Below the pieces are notes generated by a model. That model was not told the DNA's origin, searched no databases, and saw nothing but the letters and a program-made list of their open reading frames with translations. Shown here piece by piece: positions 1-8,154 of a DNA stretch of 49,008 nucleotides (the stretch's first letter is position 1; each line of letters begins with the position of its first letter). This stretch comes from Candidatus Hinthialibacteria bacterium OLB16 (GTDB taxonomy: Bacteria; Hinthialibacterota; Hinthialibacteria; OLB16): NCBI GenBank assembly GCA_001567115.1, contig LMZT01000043.1, positions 1 through 49,008 of the forward strand. The letters run 5' to 3'. The position numbers were made by a program, and so were the translations under genes.

Positions 1-969
1 GGACGGAGGGCGCCATCCGTGAGGTCCATCTGCCAGAGTTGGTGGGGGCCTGCCATGGCGATGTAGAGTCTGTTTTGATGTATAACGAGATCCCAGGGGG
101 AATTGAGTTCAATCTCTTTGCCGGGGCCACCCTGGTTGTGAATGCTGGCCTGCTTCCCATTGCCGGCGATTGTTTCGACTGTACGATTGGCCAGGTCGAC
201 TTTTCTCAATGCATGGTTATCGGTATCCGCGACATAGAGGAGAGAACCATCGAGGGCCATCCCCTGAGGATTGTCAAAAGAGGCTGCTTCGAAGGCCCCA
301 TCGGAAAGCCCTTTTTTCCCGGAACCGATAACTTCCTGGACATTCCCATCCAGGCCGGCAACCACAATCCGGTTGTGGCTGGAATCGGCGATAAAGAGCC
401 GCTTCAGTTCTGGATCGGCAATGACCTTTCCCGGAAATGAAAGAGGCTGCCGGGATTGTTTGTCACGCTCCAAAGGCAAATGAAGGGGTTTTCGGTCGAT
501 CAGTCCTTTCGCATCAAATTCATGGATCAGCTGTTGAATGGCCCGGTCGAATGGCTCGAATATGCCTTCACCTGAGGTGTAACCGGAAACTTTTCCCTCC
601 GGATCGAGCAGGAACACAGTCGGCCAGGCATGGACTCCCCACTGGCTCCAGACCTGCATGTTGAGATCATTGACCACAGGGTGTTCAATATCATACCTGA
701 GCACCGCCTGGCGGATGTTTTCTGTCTGCTTCTCTCCATCGAATTTTGCCGAGTGAACCCCGATGACCACCAGCTCATCGGGATATTTCCGCTCCAGTTT
801 TTTTCAGGTCAGGCAGGATATGCATGCAGTTGATGCAGCAGTAGGTCCAGAAGTCCACGACAATAATTTTTCCGCGGAGTTCTGCAATTTTGAGGGGGCG
901 GCCGGTATTCAGCCATTCCAGCCCGGCTGGAAATTCAGGGGCGCGGACGCGGGGTTGAGAGTCGGCCAT
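1..969 (-). CDS. Thioredoxin-like / NHL-repeat protein, partial, frameshifted
   Basis: The start is ATG at 969, preceded by a good AGGAGG. The N-terminal ~150 residues are a thioredoxin/TlpA-like fold with the active-site stretch WTYCCINC (Cys44, Cys45, Cys48), typical of NHLRC2-like proteins. The frame breaks in a T7 run at 798-804. Reading it as six bases restores a continuous product ([20 protein letters not shown]...), which then runs open to base 1 and enters NHL beta-propeller repeats such as [13 protein letters not shown]. Members of this family pair a thioredoxin fold with a propeller, and the redox partner is generally unknown. No signal peptide is seen. The gene is divergent from the DUF4838 gene. 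The C-terminus lies outside the window. Whether the frameshift is real or a homopolymer error cannot be decided here. Confidence 0.85.
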
Positions 970-1038
970 TGGGGCCTCCTTTGCCTTGAACGGGAAGAGA
1001 GTTCCAGGTGGGGGCAGTCTGATCGCCCCTATGGTTGT

Positions 1039-1074
1039 TGAGATTACCAGCCCCGGGTGATTCCGGCAATCTCA
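1039..1074. promoter_or_regulatory. Inverted repeat in divergent intergenic region
   Basis: TGAGATT (1039-1045) and AATCTCA (1068-1074) form a perfect 7-bp inverted repeat with a 22-nt spacer. It sits in the 172-bp region between the divergent thioredoxin-NHL and DUF4838 genes. This could be an operator or chance. I see no clear sigma-70 promoter here. Confidence 0.2.
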
Positions 1075-1144
1075 GGGCTGTTCGCCCCGGCCTGTGGAGG
1101 TTATCTTGATGTGTGTTTTTCAATCCCCCAGGAGGTAGCAGGTG

Positions 1145-3730
1145 ATGCGACTGCCGTTTCTGAGTCTGATGGTTCTTTTGATGGTGGCAGCCCCGGTCAT
1201 GCGGGTGGAAGCAGAGGCTCCGATCATTCCCTTTGATGCATCAGGTGGTTTTATCAAGACCTGGCTGGTTTGTGGCCCTTTCAATCTCTATCTGAATGAG
1301 GAAGACAAGGCCAAAGGTGAAAAACCGGGTGGCTTCTACACGGATGTTCTCAGTGGGCATGGTGGAGAAACCGCCCCTCAAATTGTTGAAGGCCAATCCG
1401 AAACATTCCTCGGGCAGACGGCGGCATGGAAAAGGTGCCTGGCACAGGATGCCGGTGTGGATCTGGATACAGCCATCGGCAGGGACATGGATGTCTTTGC
1501 TTATGGATACTCGATCATCCAGTGCACCCGTGCAGAAGCCTGCATCCTGTCGATCGGCTCAAATGATGGGATCCGGGTCTGGGTCAATGGGGAAGAGGTT
1601 CTCGATAAATCCGGGCCGCGGGGATTTAATCCGGATGATGATCTGATCCCGGTCGTGTTGAAGGAAGGCGAGAACAGCATACTGGTCAAAGTTCAGGAAT
1701 TCGGGAACCGTTGGGCTTTCTGCGCCCGATTTCTGCCATTTGACGATGAGCGGGTTTCCGACCAGCTGGGCTTATTCCACATCATCAACCGCGATGGCCA
1801 GCCGGTGGCGAAATATATCCAGTCGAGATCCCTCATCGATCGAATCTTTCAGGGAACCACCCTGCAGGCCTTCCCGGTCGATAATCCCACCCAGGTTGTC
1901 TGGGAGAGCGCCTGGAAAGGTGAGGCGGAAATGCCCATTGGTGTGGATGTCAGCCAGTTCGGGCAATACCTGCTGCGTGTCAAAACAACTTTTATCGGAA
2001 ATGCCGAACAGACTGTGGAAATCCCATTCAGTGCAGGGAAGCGTGTTGACTACTCACTCTTCAAAGAAGGCAAAACCGACTATCAGGTCGTGCTGCGCCA
2101 GAATGCATCCTCTTCTGAAAAATGGGCAGCCGGTGAACTGTGCGCCTGGCTCAAACAGGTGAGTGGAGCTGAATTTCCACTTGTTCAGGAAGGAGAAGAA
2201 AAGAGCGAACACCTCATTCTTGTCGGACTCGGTGCAAAAGCGAAACAGATCCTGGGGGGCGGGGTGAGTGACCCGGAAAACGGTGATGAAACTTTCACTT
2301 ATCGCAATGCCGGACCGCACATCATCATCTGGGGTGGCCAGCAGCGTGGGACACAATACGGGGTATTGTCATTCCTGGAGAAAGAAATGGGTATCCGCTG
2401 GTACACCCCCCAGGTGACATCGGTTCCAACAAAACAGCAGTATTCGTTTCATCATCTCTACAATACAGAATCCCCGGGAATTCGTGTGCGAAATGATTTT
2501 TATTACGAAGCTTTCGATCCCACCTGGGCCGCCAGAAACCGGATCAATGGGGCCATGACCGCCCGTGAGCAGCCAGGTGGAGTGGAGGCCTACTGGTCGG
2601 TCCACACCTTTTTCCCCCTCATGCCGCCCGAGGAATTTTTTGGAAGCCATCCCGAATACTACAGCCTGATCGATGGGGTGAGGACCCATGATCATGCCCA
2701 GCTGTGTGTCACCAATCCGGATGTGGTGCGCATCCTGACTGAAAGGCTGCTCAAGGTGATGCGTGAGCAACCTCAGTATTTGATCTACGATGTTTCGCAG
2801 AATGACTGGGCCGGCGCTTGTGAATGTGACAAGTGCCAGGCGGTCGCCAAGGCCGAGGAGAGCGAATCCGGGCCGGTCATTCAGCTGGTCAATCAGATCG
2901 CCGAGCAGGTTGAAAAGGAATTTCCAGACAAATTTGTCGGGACACTGGCATACCAGTACACACGAAAGCCCTGCAAGACTTTCAAACCACGGCACAATGT
3001 TGTGGTTCGTTTCTGCAGTATCGAATGCTGCTTCGCTCATGATTTTCTCAGTTGTGAAGAGAATAAATCCTTTGTCGACGATCTCCGTGGATGGGCATCG
3101 ATCGCCCCCCACCTCTACATCTGGGATTATGTGGTCAACTTCAGCCACTATATTCTCCCCTATCCAAACTTCCGTGTTTTGAAACCGAACATCCAGTTGT
3201 TCCGGGAGAACAAGGCTATCGGGATCATGGAGCAGGCAGCCTACCAGAGCCGTGGCGGTGAATTCGCTGAGTTGCGGGCTTATGTCATCGCCAGGCTGCT
3301 CTGGAACCCGGATGCCGATGTCGATGAGATCATCAATGACTTCATGTACGGTTATTATGGGCGCAGCGGCCAGTATGTGCGGGCGTATTTTGATCTGCTC
3401 CACAACCGTCTGACACCACAGACACACATTCACCTGGGCCTCCAGGCTGATGACACTCTCTTTTCGGACCAGTTTGTTCGCGATGCTGAAATCCTGTTCG
3501 AGCAGGCAGAAACTGTTGCCGATAATGAGGACATTCGCCGACGGGTTGAGATGGCCAGCCTGCCGGTGCTCTACCTCAAGTGCAAACGGCTGCCGGAAAT
3601 TGCTCGTGAGGATGGAACCTACAGGCGCTTCTGTGAAATCACCGAGCGTGAGGGAGTGACTCATTATGCCGAATCCGGCGCTTCGCATCGGGATGGGTTT
3701 CATAAGGAAATGACCGATATAAAAGACTGA
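1145..3730 (+). CDS. Secreted DUF4838 / alpha-glucuronidase-like glycosidase
   Basis: ATG 1145 is preferred over GTG 1142 because AGGAGG (1130-1135) is then 9 nt away. The product is 861 residues. It begins with a signal peptide (hydrophobic LPFLSLMVLLMVAAPVM, then an Ala-Glu-rich end). Next is a PA14-like beta-sandwich (~35-205; WLVCGPF ... GSNDGIRVWVNGEEV), a middle linker domain, a GH67/GH20-N-like domain (~315-440; YGVLSFLEKEMGIRWYTP), and a DUF4838 barrel (~440-800) with the typical SQNDWAGACECDKC stretch. Relatives are thought to act on polysaccharides or uronic-acid glycans, but the substrate is not predictable. It leads a probable three-gene operon with a PIG-L deacetylase and an NAD(P)-dependent dehydrogenase, which suggests catabolism of a modified sugar. 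Long antisense open frames within it are shadows. Confidence 0.85.
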   Translation: MRLPFLSLMVLLMVAAPVMRVEAEAPIIPFDASGGFIKTWLVCGPFNLYLNEEDKAKGEKPGGFYTDVLSGHGGETAPQIVEGQSETFLGQTAAWKRCLAQDAGVDLDTAIGRDMDVFAYGYSIIQCTRAEACILSIGSNDGIRVWVNGEEVLDKSGPRGFNPDDDLIPVVLKEGENSILVKVQEFGNRWAFCARFLPFDDERVSDQLGLFHIINRDGQPVAKYIQSRSLIDRIFQGTTLQAFPVDNPTQVVWESAWKGEAEMPIGVDVSQFGQYLLRVKTTFIGNAEQTVEIPFSAGKRVDYSLFKEGKTDYQVVLRQNASSSEKWAAGELCAWLKQVSGAEFPLVQEGEEKSEHLILVGLGAKAKQILGGGVSDPENGDETFTYRNAGPHIIIWGGQQRGTQYGVLSFLEKEMGIRWYTPQVTSVPTKQQYSFHHLYNTESPGIRVRNDFYYEAFDPTWAARNRINGAMTAREQPGGVEAYWSVHTFFPLMPPEEFFGSHPEYYSLIDGVRTHDHAQLCVTNPDVVRILTERLLKVMREQPQYLIYDVSQNDWAGACECDKCQAVAKAEESESGPVIQLVNQIAEQVEKEFPDKFVGTLAYQYTRKPCKTFKPRHNVVVRFCSIECCFAHDFLSCEENKSFVDDLRGWASIAPHLYIWDYVVNFSHYILPYPNFRVLKPNIQLFRENKAIGIMEQAAYQSRGGEFAELRAYVIARLLWNPDADVDEIINDFMYGYYGRSGQYVRAYFDLLHNRLTPQTHIHLGLQADDTLFSDQFVRDAEILFEQAETVADNEDIRRRVEMASLPVLYLKCKRLPEIAREDGTYRRFCEITEREGVTHYAESGASHRDGFHKEMTDIKD

Positions 3731-3835
3731 TGCACAGAATGTGAAAGGGCGCATGGATCTCCCGGCTGTGCGCCCCTGGTGAAAAGCTGGCCCCGGCAGA
3801 ACCGGGAACTGGTGGAAAGGAATTTCGACTCAAAG

Positions 3836-4657
3836 ATGAATATCATCTGCTTCGGAGCACATCCCGATGATTGCGAAATCTTTGCGGGAGGCAGCGCGGT
3901 CCTGTGGGCCAGGCGGGGAGACCGTGTTCTGTTTGTCTCTCTGACCAATGGTGATATCGGCCATTATGAAGTCGCGGGTGGCCCGCTGGCTGGCATCCGG
4001 CGCCAGGAATCAGCGAGATCTGCCGAGATCGCAGGCGTTTCCTATATGATTCTGGATAACCATGATGGAGAGCTGCTGCCAACCCTGGAGCTTCGCAAAC
4101 AGGTGATCCGCCTGATCAGGAACTGGCGGGCGGATGTCGTGCTGACTCATCGACCCTGGGATTACCACCCCGACCATCGAAACACTTCTCTGGTTGTTCA
4201 GGATGCAGCCTACATGGTTACAGTCCCTCACATCTGCCCGGACACCCAGCGGCTCGAAACCAACCCGGTCTTCCTCTATATGATGGACTTCTTCAAACGG
4301 CCGCTTTCTTTCCAGGCGGACCTCGCTGTCGCGGTCGATGAGGTCATGGAGATCAAATACTCCATGCTGGATGCCATGGAATCCCAGGTTTACGAATGGC
4401 TCCCCTGGATCGATGGACGGCTGGAGCAGGTTCCAGGGGATCCGAAGGCCCGCATTAGCTGGCTCAAGAAAAACTGGGATCCATTTTTTCTTCAACCTGC
4501 CCAAACCTGGAAAGGAGCTCTCAGTGAGTTCTATTCCGATGATCAGGTCCAGCACATCCGTTATGCCGAAATGTTCGAAGTTTGCGAATACGGGAGCCAT
4601 CCGGATAAAGACACTCTTTTAGAGATTCACCCCCATTCAGAAAGGGAGCAAGGCTGA
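3836..4657 (+). CDS. PIG-L (LmbE-like) family deacetylase
   Basis: The product is a zinc-dependent N-deacetylase of the PIG-L/LmbE family, which removes acetyl groups from GlcNAc-type amides (as in MshB and BshB). The N-terminal metal motif AHPDDCE follows the first strand MNIICFG, and a second metal/catalytic motif HPDH lies near residue 115 (HRPWDYHPDH). The open frame extends upstream to GTG 3779, but the family N-terminus fits ATG 3836, giving 273 residues. A GGAAAGG lies 15 nt upstream, which is distant, so an intermediate GTG at 3812 is possible. No signal peptide is seen, so it is probably cytoplasmic. It sits between the DUF4838 glycosidase and a dehydrogenase whose start overlaps its stop. 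The natural substrate is unknown. Confidence 0.88.
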   Translation: MNIICFGAHPDDCEIFAGGSAVLWARRGDRVLFVSLTNGDIGHYEVAGGPLAGIRRQESARSAEIAGVSYMILDNHDGELLPTLELRKQVIRLIRNWRADVVLTHRPWDYHPDHRNTSLVVQDAAYMVTVPHICPDTQRLETNPVFLYMMDFFKRPLSFQADLAVAVDEVMEIKYSMLDAMESQVYEWLPWIDGRLEQVPGDPKARISWLKKNWDPFFLQPAQTWKGALSEFYSDDQVQHIRYAEMFEVCEYGSHPDKDTLLEIHPHSEREQG

Positions 4658-5667
4658 CAAAACCGATACGAGTCATTCAGTACGGTCTCGGACCGATTGG
4701 GATCGAAGCCGCCAGAATGGTCCTGCAGAGGCCATATCTCGAGCTGGTGGCGGCAATCGATTTTTCACCCGCTCTGCAGGGGAAAGATGCGGGGGAAATC
4801 CTCGGCAAAGGAAAGCTGGGTATTCCCATCTATGCCTCGATAGATCAGCTGCCTCGCAAATTTTCCGCCCAGGTGGTGCTGCATACCACTGTCTCATGGC
4901 TCGAGGATGCCCTGCCACAGATCAATGCATGTATTCAGAAAAACTTTTCTGTCATCTCAACAACTGAGGAGCTGCTTTATCCCCAATGGAAATATCCGGA
5001 CATTGCACGTCAGCTCGATCACATGGCTCACAAGCACAAGGTGGCAGTTTTCGGAACCGGTGTGAATCCCGGTTTTGTGCTCGACACCGTGGCGATCCTG
5101 CTGAGCGCAGCGTGCATTCAGGTGGATTCCATCTCTCTGCAAAGGGTGGTCAATGCCGCCACCAGGCGTTTTCCGCTCCAGAAAAAAATCGGAGCCGGAA
5201 TGACTGTCCAGGAATTCAGAAAACAGGCACGCTCTGGCCGCATGGGCCATGTTGGATTTGTCGAAACCATTGCACTGGTGGCTCATGCCATGGGATGGAA
5301 GCTGGATAATATTCGTGAAACACTGAAACCCAAGGTCGCTGACCGACGCCTTCGGACACAGTTCCTCTCAGTCGAACCGGGCCAGGTGACAGGGATCCAT
5401 CAGACCTGCCGTGGAAAAATTGGCCGAAGGACTCTGATCGATGCTGACCTGCAGATGTATATCGGTGCACCCGATCCATTCGATCGGATTGTCGTCAGGG
5501 GAAATCCGGGGATTGCCTGCCACCTCGAAAAGGGGGTCGCCGGCGATGAAGCCACCATCGCCATGCTGGTCAATGCCATCCCCCTGATTGTCGATGCGCC
5601 ACCGGGTCTAAAGACTGTTCTCGATCTGCCTCTGGTCCGCTGGACCGGCAACCGCCCAGGGCAATAA
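4654..5667 (+). CDS. Dihydrodipicolinate reductase / 2,4-diaminopentanoate dehydrogenase-like NAD(P) oxidoreductase
   Basis: The N-terminal Rossmann motif RVIQYGLGPIG lies upstream of the first in-frame ATG (4717). From the in-frame stop at 4606-4608 to 4717 there is no ATG, GTG or TTG. CTG 4654 follows AAAGGGAG with normal spacing, overlaps the PIG-L stop as CTGA, and yields MTKPIRVIQYGLG..., a typical family N-terminus. The product is then about 337 residues. The rest matches the DapB-like N-terminal domain and the C-terminal domain of 2,4-diaminopentanoate dehydrogenase-like proteins (GTGVNPGFVLD; VGFVETIALVAHAMGW). These use NAD(P)H on amino or imino acid substrates, but paralogs are diverse and specificity is unclear here. 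Either CTG is the true start or one base is miscalled. Confidence 0.8.
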   Translation: MTKPIRVIQYGLGPIGIEAARMVLQRPYLELVAAIDFSPALQGKDAGEILGKGKLGIPIYASIDQLPRKFSAQVVLHTTVSWLEDALPQINACIQKNFSVISTTEELLYPQWKYPDIARQLDHMAHKHKVAVFGTGVNPGFVLDTVAILLSAACIQVDSISLQRVVNAATRRFPLQKKIGAGMTVQEFRKQARSGRMGHVGFVETIALVAHAMGWKLDNIRETLKPKVADRRLRTQFLSVEPGQVTGIHQTCRGKIGRRTLIDADLQMYIGAPDPFDRIVVRGNPGIACHLEKGVAGDEATIAMLVNAIPLIVDAPPGLKTVLDLPLVRWTGNRPGQ

Positions 5668-5671
5668 AGTC

Positions 5672-6880
5672 CTATTCAATGTGAACCGCGCCGGATGCGG
5701 ATGGCGGATGCAGGACATTCCCTGTCAGGGATTTTACCGGCCCGCCTTTGTCGATCAGATTCGATGTATTTCGAGTCAGCACATTTCCTGTGAAGGTGTA
5801 GCAGTTTCCTTTCAAGACCGCTCCGGTTCCATTATCTGCGATCCGGCAGCCGGTAATGGCGTAGTCTTTGACTCCCGCACCCTCCACCAGGATTCCGGTT
5901 CCCTGGTTGTGCCGCACAGTGACTCCATTCAGCATGAAAGAGCCTGCCCGTACCACCAGCCCATGATGGCCGCCTGGTTTCCCATAAGCACCGCCATTGA
6001 AAATGGTGCCGCCTGATATCGACACGATGGCACCGGTCGCGGTCGAGTCGACCAGGATCTGCTCCTCATCTGAAGATGCCGCCCAGCATCCGGCGATGCT
6101 GGTATAGGAATGGTCAATCTGGACCAGCCCATGAATTGAACTGTCAAAGGTGGCATGGGTGATGAATATCTCGCGATTGGATGGGCCTCCTGCCTCGCCA
6201 ATCTTCATCGCAGTCTCGAGGGCGATGATATCGGTCGTGACAACATGGACCCCGCCATTGTTCCCGGTCAGGTGAATGCCGATGCTTTTATCGGAGTATC
6301 GATCTCTTCCGATGACTCTTCCTCCGATGATACGGACCTCAGAGCCTTGGGCCACTTTGATTCCAGTTCCGGACACACCCCAGAACTGGCAGTTGTCCAG
6401 TGTGGTGGTATCCATCACTTTGAGGACTTCAATGCCGCTGCCCATCCGGGCCGAATCACTGTTCAACAAAAGGTTCGAAAACAGGGACCTTTCGGAGCCT
6501 CCCCGCAGGGCAATCGCTGGAGTCGATGGCGATTTATTGGCTCCGGAAGCAGTCAAACAGAGATCCCGGATGGAACTCTCACGGCAAGAAGATGTTTCAT
6601 TCCACAAGACCGCAGGCTCATCAGCACGGTAGTGAAGCACTGTGCTGAAACCATCGCCGGTGATGTCGATCCGGTCGGCGCTGGTGACTTGAATGGCATG
6701 GGTCAGCCGATAATGCCCCGAGGGAAAATGGATTCGGCCACCTTTTTCCTTGATAGCAGCCTGCACCGCAGCCTGAATCGCAGAGGTGTCGTCATTCTGG
6801 TTGTTCCCAGCAGCCCCAAAATCTTTCACATTGAATGAAAGAAGCGCATTTTTCTCACTGGCATCATTTCCAGTGCTCAT
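5672..6880 (-). CDS. Right-handed beta-helix (pectate lyase 3-like) protein
   Basis: The product is 402 residues, with ATG 6880 preceded by AGGAG at 9 nt. The N-terminus has the hallmark of the pectate_lyase_3 / phage-tailspike-like superfamily: FNVKDFGAAGNNQNDDTSAIQAAVQAA, then GGRIHFPSGHYRLT. The rest is a ladder of short beta-strand repeats rich in GI, GG and N turns (about residues 60-390), consistent with a parallel beta-helix. No signal peptide is visible, so the location is uncertain. It may act on or bind polysaccharide, but no catalytic residues can be assigned. It is the last gene of a minus-strand group with the ExbD-like protein 21 nt upstream and a PHP protein before that. Confidence 0.75.
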   Translation of the reverse strand: MSTGNDASEKNALLSFNVKDFGAAGNNQNDDTSAIQAAVQAAIKEKGGRIHFPSGHYRLTHAIQVTSADRIDITGDGFSTVLHYRADEPAVLWNETSSCRESSIRDLCLTASGANKSPSTPAIALRGGSERSLFSNLLLNSDSARMGSGIEVLKVMDTTTLDNCQFWGVSGTGIKVAQGSEVRIIGGRVIGRDRYSDKSIGIHLTGNNGGVHVVTTDIIALETAMKIGEAGGPSNREIFITHATFDSSIHGLVQIDHSYTSIAGCWAASSDEEQILVDSTATGAIVSISGGTIFNGGAYGKPGGHHGLVVRAGSFMLNGVTVRHNQGTGILVEGAGVKDYAITGCRIADNGTGAVLKGNCYTFTGNVLTRNTSNLIDKGGPVKSLTGNVLHPPSASGAVHIE

Positions 6881-6901
6881 GGATCGATTCTCCTGATTCC
6901 A

Positions 6902-8095
6902 TTATTTTTTGATCTCAGGAAAACTGAGCTGCACATCTCGAAATCCATATCCTTTGACCTCGAGCGCCAGCTCTTTCATCTTCGAAGCCGGGGCTTCACG
7001 CGGGCCGGCGACAATGATCGGAACCTCCGGTGATGTTTTTGCCAAAGCCCTCAACAGCTGCCTGAGGCTTCCATCTTCATAAGGCTTCCCATTCAGGAAA
7101 AACTTTCCGGGAGCGGCACACCAGAGAAGCCTTCCCCCGGGGGAATCGGGAACTGAGGAATCTGATTCGACCTGCACCGGTTTGGCGGCTTCTTCCCTCA
7201 AAGGCTGCGGGTCGAGTTCGGGTTTCATAATGAGAGTTTGAACATCTTTGAAACCCGATTCTTTCAAAGTCTGGTGGACCTTTTTTACCAGAGAGGAATT
7301 TGCCGAAGGTGACTGACGAATCAGGAAGACAGAATCCGGCGAATTCCGGGTGACTTCTTTAATCTTTCCTTTGAGCTTGTCGAATTCACAGGGTTGATCA
7401 TCGAAGCGCAGCTTCTTCTCATCCAGCACATCGATATAAACCTGGCGGCCACCGGCAGGCTTTTCGACCGGGTTTGATTTTTCTTCAACCAATCTTGGAG
7501 TTGCCGCAACTGATGGCGAATTGTCCCATTTGAAAATGGGAGATCCCTCTCCTCCCAGGCCACTGATCCGGACTACAGTCGATTCGATGGGCACCAGGCC
7601 GTTCGGGAGTGAAATCACCTTGGGCTCGACCATTCGAGCCGTGTCGTGGTTCAAAAGGATATCGAAAGATTTTCCTTCAAGACGGCAGCAGGAGGCAGAT
7701 ACGATGATCTCATCCTCGAGGTTCAGTAGATGCATTTCCGGCCAGTACCAGGCCTGGCTGGCCTCGGCTCGGTAGCCTTTGGAGGATGAGTTCGGGGGGC
7801 GAACCCAGAAGGAAATCCTGGAATTTCGCCCACCGGTAATTCTGAGAAACTCTGTATTCTGCCGTGTCGTTCCAACCTTCAGGCGAATATCACCTTCAGG
7901 GCGTGTCATCCGGGTCAATTCTTCCGGCAGGTTTTCCCAGGTGAGGTCTCTTTCGGCAATTTCAGAAAGGATGCCCTTCGAGGAGTTCGCCTGTGTTTCG
8001 AGCAAGGCACCCATGCACCCAAGCTGAATCACCAGGCACAGCCGCAGAGTTATTCCGAGCCAAGGCTCCCACCATCGATGGAGGCGCAGTGTCAT
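6902..8095 (-). CDS. Membrane-anchored protein with two C-terminal ExbD/TolR-like domains
   Basis: The open frame extends to 8257, but that would overlap the PHP gene by ~100 bp. ATG 8095 gives 397 residues with an N-terminal hydrophobic segment (~12-31, WLGITLRLCLVIQLGCMGALL). No strong ribosome site is seen. Residues ~35-215 are not recognised. Residues ~219-296 and ~325-397 resemble each other and the ExbD/TolR periplasmic fold: each has a strand, a helix with L..L or K, a second strand (SVFLIRQS / PIIVAGPR), a helix, then GFKDVQ or GFRDVQ and a last strand. ExbD normally has one such domain and works with an ExbB-type channel, but no exbB is nearby. This is an inference from pattern, and a structural match should be tested. 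Confidence 0.55.
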   Translation of the reverse strand: MTLRLHRWWEPWLGITLRLCLVIQLGCMGALLETQANSSKGILSEIAERDLTWENLPEELTRMTRPEGDIRLKVGTTRQNTEFLRITGGRNSRISFWVRPPNSSSKGYRAEASQAWYWPEMHLLNLEDEIIVSASCCRLEGKSFDILLNHDTARMVEPKVISLPNGLVPIESTVVRISGLGGEGSPIFKWDNSPSVAATPRLVEEKSNPVEKPAGGRQVYIDVLDEKKLRFDDQPCEFDKLKGKIKEVTRNSPDSVFLIRQSPSANSSLVKKVHQTLKESGFKDVQTLIMKPELDPQPLREEAAKPVQVESDSSVPDSPGGRLLWCAAPGKFFLNGKPYEDGSLRQLLRALAKTSPEVPIIVAGPREAPASKMKELALEVKGYGFRDVQLSFPEIKK

Positions 8096-8154
8096 GGATG
8101 TTCTGGTTTCAGGCTCGGGAAATCCATGGTTCTTCCAGGCAGCAGGCTTCTTTT

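Noticed and set aside
2369-3754. 461-codon minus-strand open frame inside the DUF4838 gene
   Set aside because: The plus strand encodes a coherent DUF4838 protein with signal peptide, whereas the antisense frame has no recognisable domain and no ribosome site.
6155-6838. 227-codon plus-strand frame antisense to the beta-helix gene
   Set aside because: The minus frame has a clear beta-helix pattern and start site. The antisense frame is compositional.
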